From Bdellovibrionaceae bacterium UBA2351 (GTDB taxonomy: Bacteria; Bdellovibrionota; Bdellovibrionia; Bdellovibrionales; Bdellovibrionaceae): a stretch of 64,000 nucleotides of DNA. Location of the stretch: assembly GCA_002344565.1 (NCBI GenBank), contig DDTZ01000055.1, positions 1-64,000 of the forward strand, read 5' to 3'. The position numbers and the translations under genes were made by a program. The notes below the pieces were generated by a model. It was not told where the DNA came from, did not search any database, and saw nothing but the letters and a program-made list of their open reading frames with translations. Shown in pieces: positions 62,750 to 64,000 of this stretch (positions are counted from its first letter, which is position 1; each line of letters begins with the position of its first letter).

Positions 62750-63934
62750 ATGGAAAAATCACCTCAGCATTATCAGCCTCATTTTAATCGTTATGAAAAA
62801 GAATTTAATAATTCAATTTGGGACCTTGTACGTAAAGCCAACGACGACAAGAAGACCAGAGCTGCGTTTATTCATTCTTTAAATTATATAAATAGTGAAT
62901 CGCGATTTACTGAAAGCCTGCTAGATGCAAAGTCATTGCAAATAATGCAGAGTGGGCGTCCAGTTAACATAAGCTGGGATGATAATAAAATCTATTTTGA
63001 AACAGTTATTCTAAATTACAAAGACGGTTTGGAATTAGCTTCTCTTCGCAAAATGAGTGAATTTAGTTTTTTTGATTTGAAACTAACTCAACTAAAAATC
63101 AAAGAAGACAAAATTCGTCTGAAGTTTGAGGACCAATGGGAGGCGATGGATCCCTATAAGTTTTTCGACGTAATGGAAGATCTATGTAACTTTGGTGACT
63201 ATCTTGAATTTTATATGATGAAGAAATTCAAAATGGAAAGTCCGAATCAGAGGGCGCGTACACCTGAAGCCAGTAAAAAGTTGGATGAGGGTTGGGAGTT
63301 ATTTCAGGAAATCAGTAGGGAGGCTAAAACCTACATGGATGACTTTGAAAAAAAGCGCTATCGTGATTCGTGCGTCGAAATTTTTTGGAACTATCTACAA
63401 AAGGTTGAGTATACATTTGCTCCACGTGGATTCTTAAAGCTTGAAATTCGCAGTGCTATGACTGATTTGAATCCTAATCTGGGTTTTGAACCCATGTATG
63501 CCAAGATTTTTACTAACTTTAAAAAAATCAGTGAAATTTCCAAAGAAAATTTTTGTTTAAGTTTTTTTAAAGAAACATCATTTATGCCTGCCAAACGGGT
63601 TGCTTATATGGAGCGCGCGAAACTCCATTTTGACGAATATTTGAAAAATGCGTTCCAATACAGAAATAAGCAGGACTATATTTTGTCGACTTTGTACCTG
63701 AACACGGCGATTTATACCTATTTAAATAGATATTTCTGCGAAAAGGAACTCGAAACCTATTTAAGAAATTTGTTATTCCGCGCTTCGGGATCTAACTGGA
63801 AAACAGCATCTGAACGTTTATATCAAGGACTTGAACGGTATACGATAAATCAAAACTTGATTTATCAAGATCCAGTCAGCGTCGAAAACGTTATGCATGT
63901 TATGCTGAGATGGATAAAAAGGATCGTGCGCTAA
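62750..63934 (+). CDS. protein of unknown function, 394 residues
   Basis: A helical, Lys/Glu/Phe-rich cytoplasmic protein with no signal peptide or membrane segment. No domain is recognised. The middle (EEISREAKTYMDDFEKKRYRD in part) and the end (SVENVMHVMLRWIKRIVR) are amphipathic helices. It follows the recA terminator with its own short leader. The stop codon overlaps the next gene's start (TAATG), so both are translated together. Confidence 0.8.
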   Translation: MEKSPQHYQPHFNRYEKEFNNSIWDLVRKANDDKKTRAAFIHSLNYINSESRFTESLLDAKSLQIMQSGRPVNISWDDNKIYFETVILNYKDGLELASLRKMSEFSFFDLKLTQLKIKEDKIRLKFEDQWEAMDPYKFFDVMEDLCNFGDYLEFYMMKKFKMESPNQRARTPEASKKLDEGWELFQEISREAKTYMDDFEKKRYRDSCVEIFWNYLQKVEYTFAPRGFLKLEIRSAMTDLNPNLGFEPMYAKIFTNFKKISEISKENFCLSFFKETSFMPAKRVAYMERAKLHFDEYLKNAFQYRNKQDYILSTLYLNTAIYTYLNRYFCEKELETYLRNLLFRASGSNWKTASERLYQGLERYTINQNLIYQDPVSVENVMHVMLRWIKRIVR

Positions 63935-64000
63935 TGGTGAATTTTGAATCTTTCAAAAAGAGCGTATTTAAAGTTTTGACTCCGGAATCAACAGGCAGCG
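63934..64000 (+). CDS. start of a gene cut by the window end
   Basis: An ATG overlaps the stop of the previous gene (TAATG) and opens a frame of 22 codons (MVNFESFKKSVFKVLTPEST) to the window end. Too short to identify; the overlap with the preceding gene suggests coupled translation. Confidence 0.6.
   Translation, partial: MVNFESFKKSVFKVLTPESTGS

Noticed and set aside
1..64000. CRISPR array, prophage or intact insertion sequence
   Set aside because: No regularly spaced identical repeats, integrase, phage structural gene or complete transposase was seen on either strand.

Overview
The window looks like chromosome from a predatory Bdellovibrionota bacterium (Bdellovibrio or Pseudobdellovibrio type). 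The evidence is indirect: two flagellin genes flanked by sensory and protease genes, many signal-peptide proteins with no clear family, several beta-barrel outer-membrane proteins, a GbsR/MarR regulator, DUF507 proteins, a pgpA-cinA-recA cluster, and moderate to low GC with mixed codon use. I saw no tRNA, rRNA, CRISPR array, phage or intact insertion sequence. Apart from a few decayed genes this is core-like chromosome.

Layout. 1-5215: secreted proteins (a lipoprotein cut by the window edge, a Pro/Gly-rich 770-residue protein, a 243-residue protein) and purD. 5261-9875: thiolase, a fatty acyl-AMP ligase with its own carrier protein, a histidine-kinase remnant, and an HD phosphohydrolase with a tiny membrane protein. 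10022-15507: two flagellins, an S41 protease and a PAS/chemotaxis-like sensor, three of these genes with sigma-28-like promoters. 15526-21121: small outer-membrane protein, GbsR-like regulator, UbiB-type kinase overlapping RNase R. 21165-23286: a transposase-like relic and a major outer-membrane protein. 23308-29401: a heavy-metal RND efflux cluster. 29467-35322: an S1/P1-type nuclease next to a complete BMP-type nucleoside ABC importer. 35479-42835: Crp-family regulator, TrmO, an Fe(II)/2OG-type oxygenase, three secreted proteins, valS. 42955-46781: AhpD-like protein with a divergent HxlR regulator, a frameshifted adenosine-deaminase-like gene, a 450-base intergenic region with repeats, and a coiled-coil lipoprotein. 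46803-53126: GntP-type permease, bifunctional PBP1, two DUF507 proteins, a GroES-like protein with a histone-like tail, and a porin-like protein. 53225-60165: large Ala-rich exported protein, KamA-type radical SAM enzyme, acetoacetyl-CoA synthetase, OmpA-family protein. 60340-64000: pgpA, cinA-type amidohydrolase, recA, a protein of unknown function and the start of one more gene.

How the genes may work together. Several modules fit life on prey macromolecules. An exported nuclease, a nucleoside importer and a damaged exported deaminase point to nucleic-acid scavenging. Thiolase, acetoacetyl-CoA synthetase and a GntP permease of the hydroxybutyrate/gluconate type would allow use of ketone-body or PHB-derived carbon. 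The flagellar cluster serves motility.

The most unusual signals are: a switch in third-position base use (almost only A or C in both coding strands) centred on a perfect 27-base inverted repeat between kamA and the acetoacetyl-CoA synthetase gene; a GroES-like domain with a Lys/Ala-rich tail; the nuclease-importer locus; and a sigma-28-like promoter placed so that the sensor gene would be transcribed without a leader.
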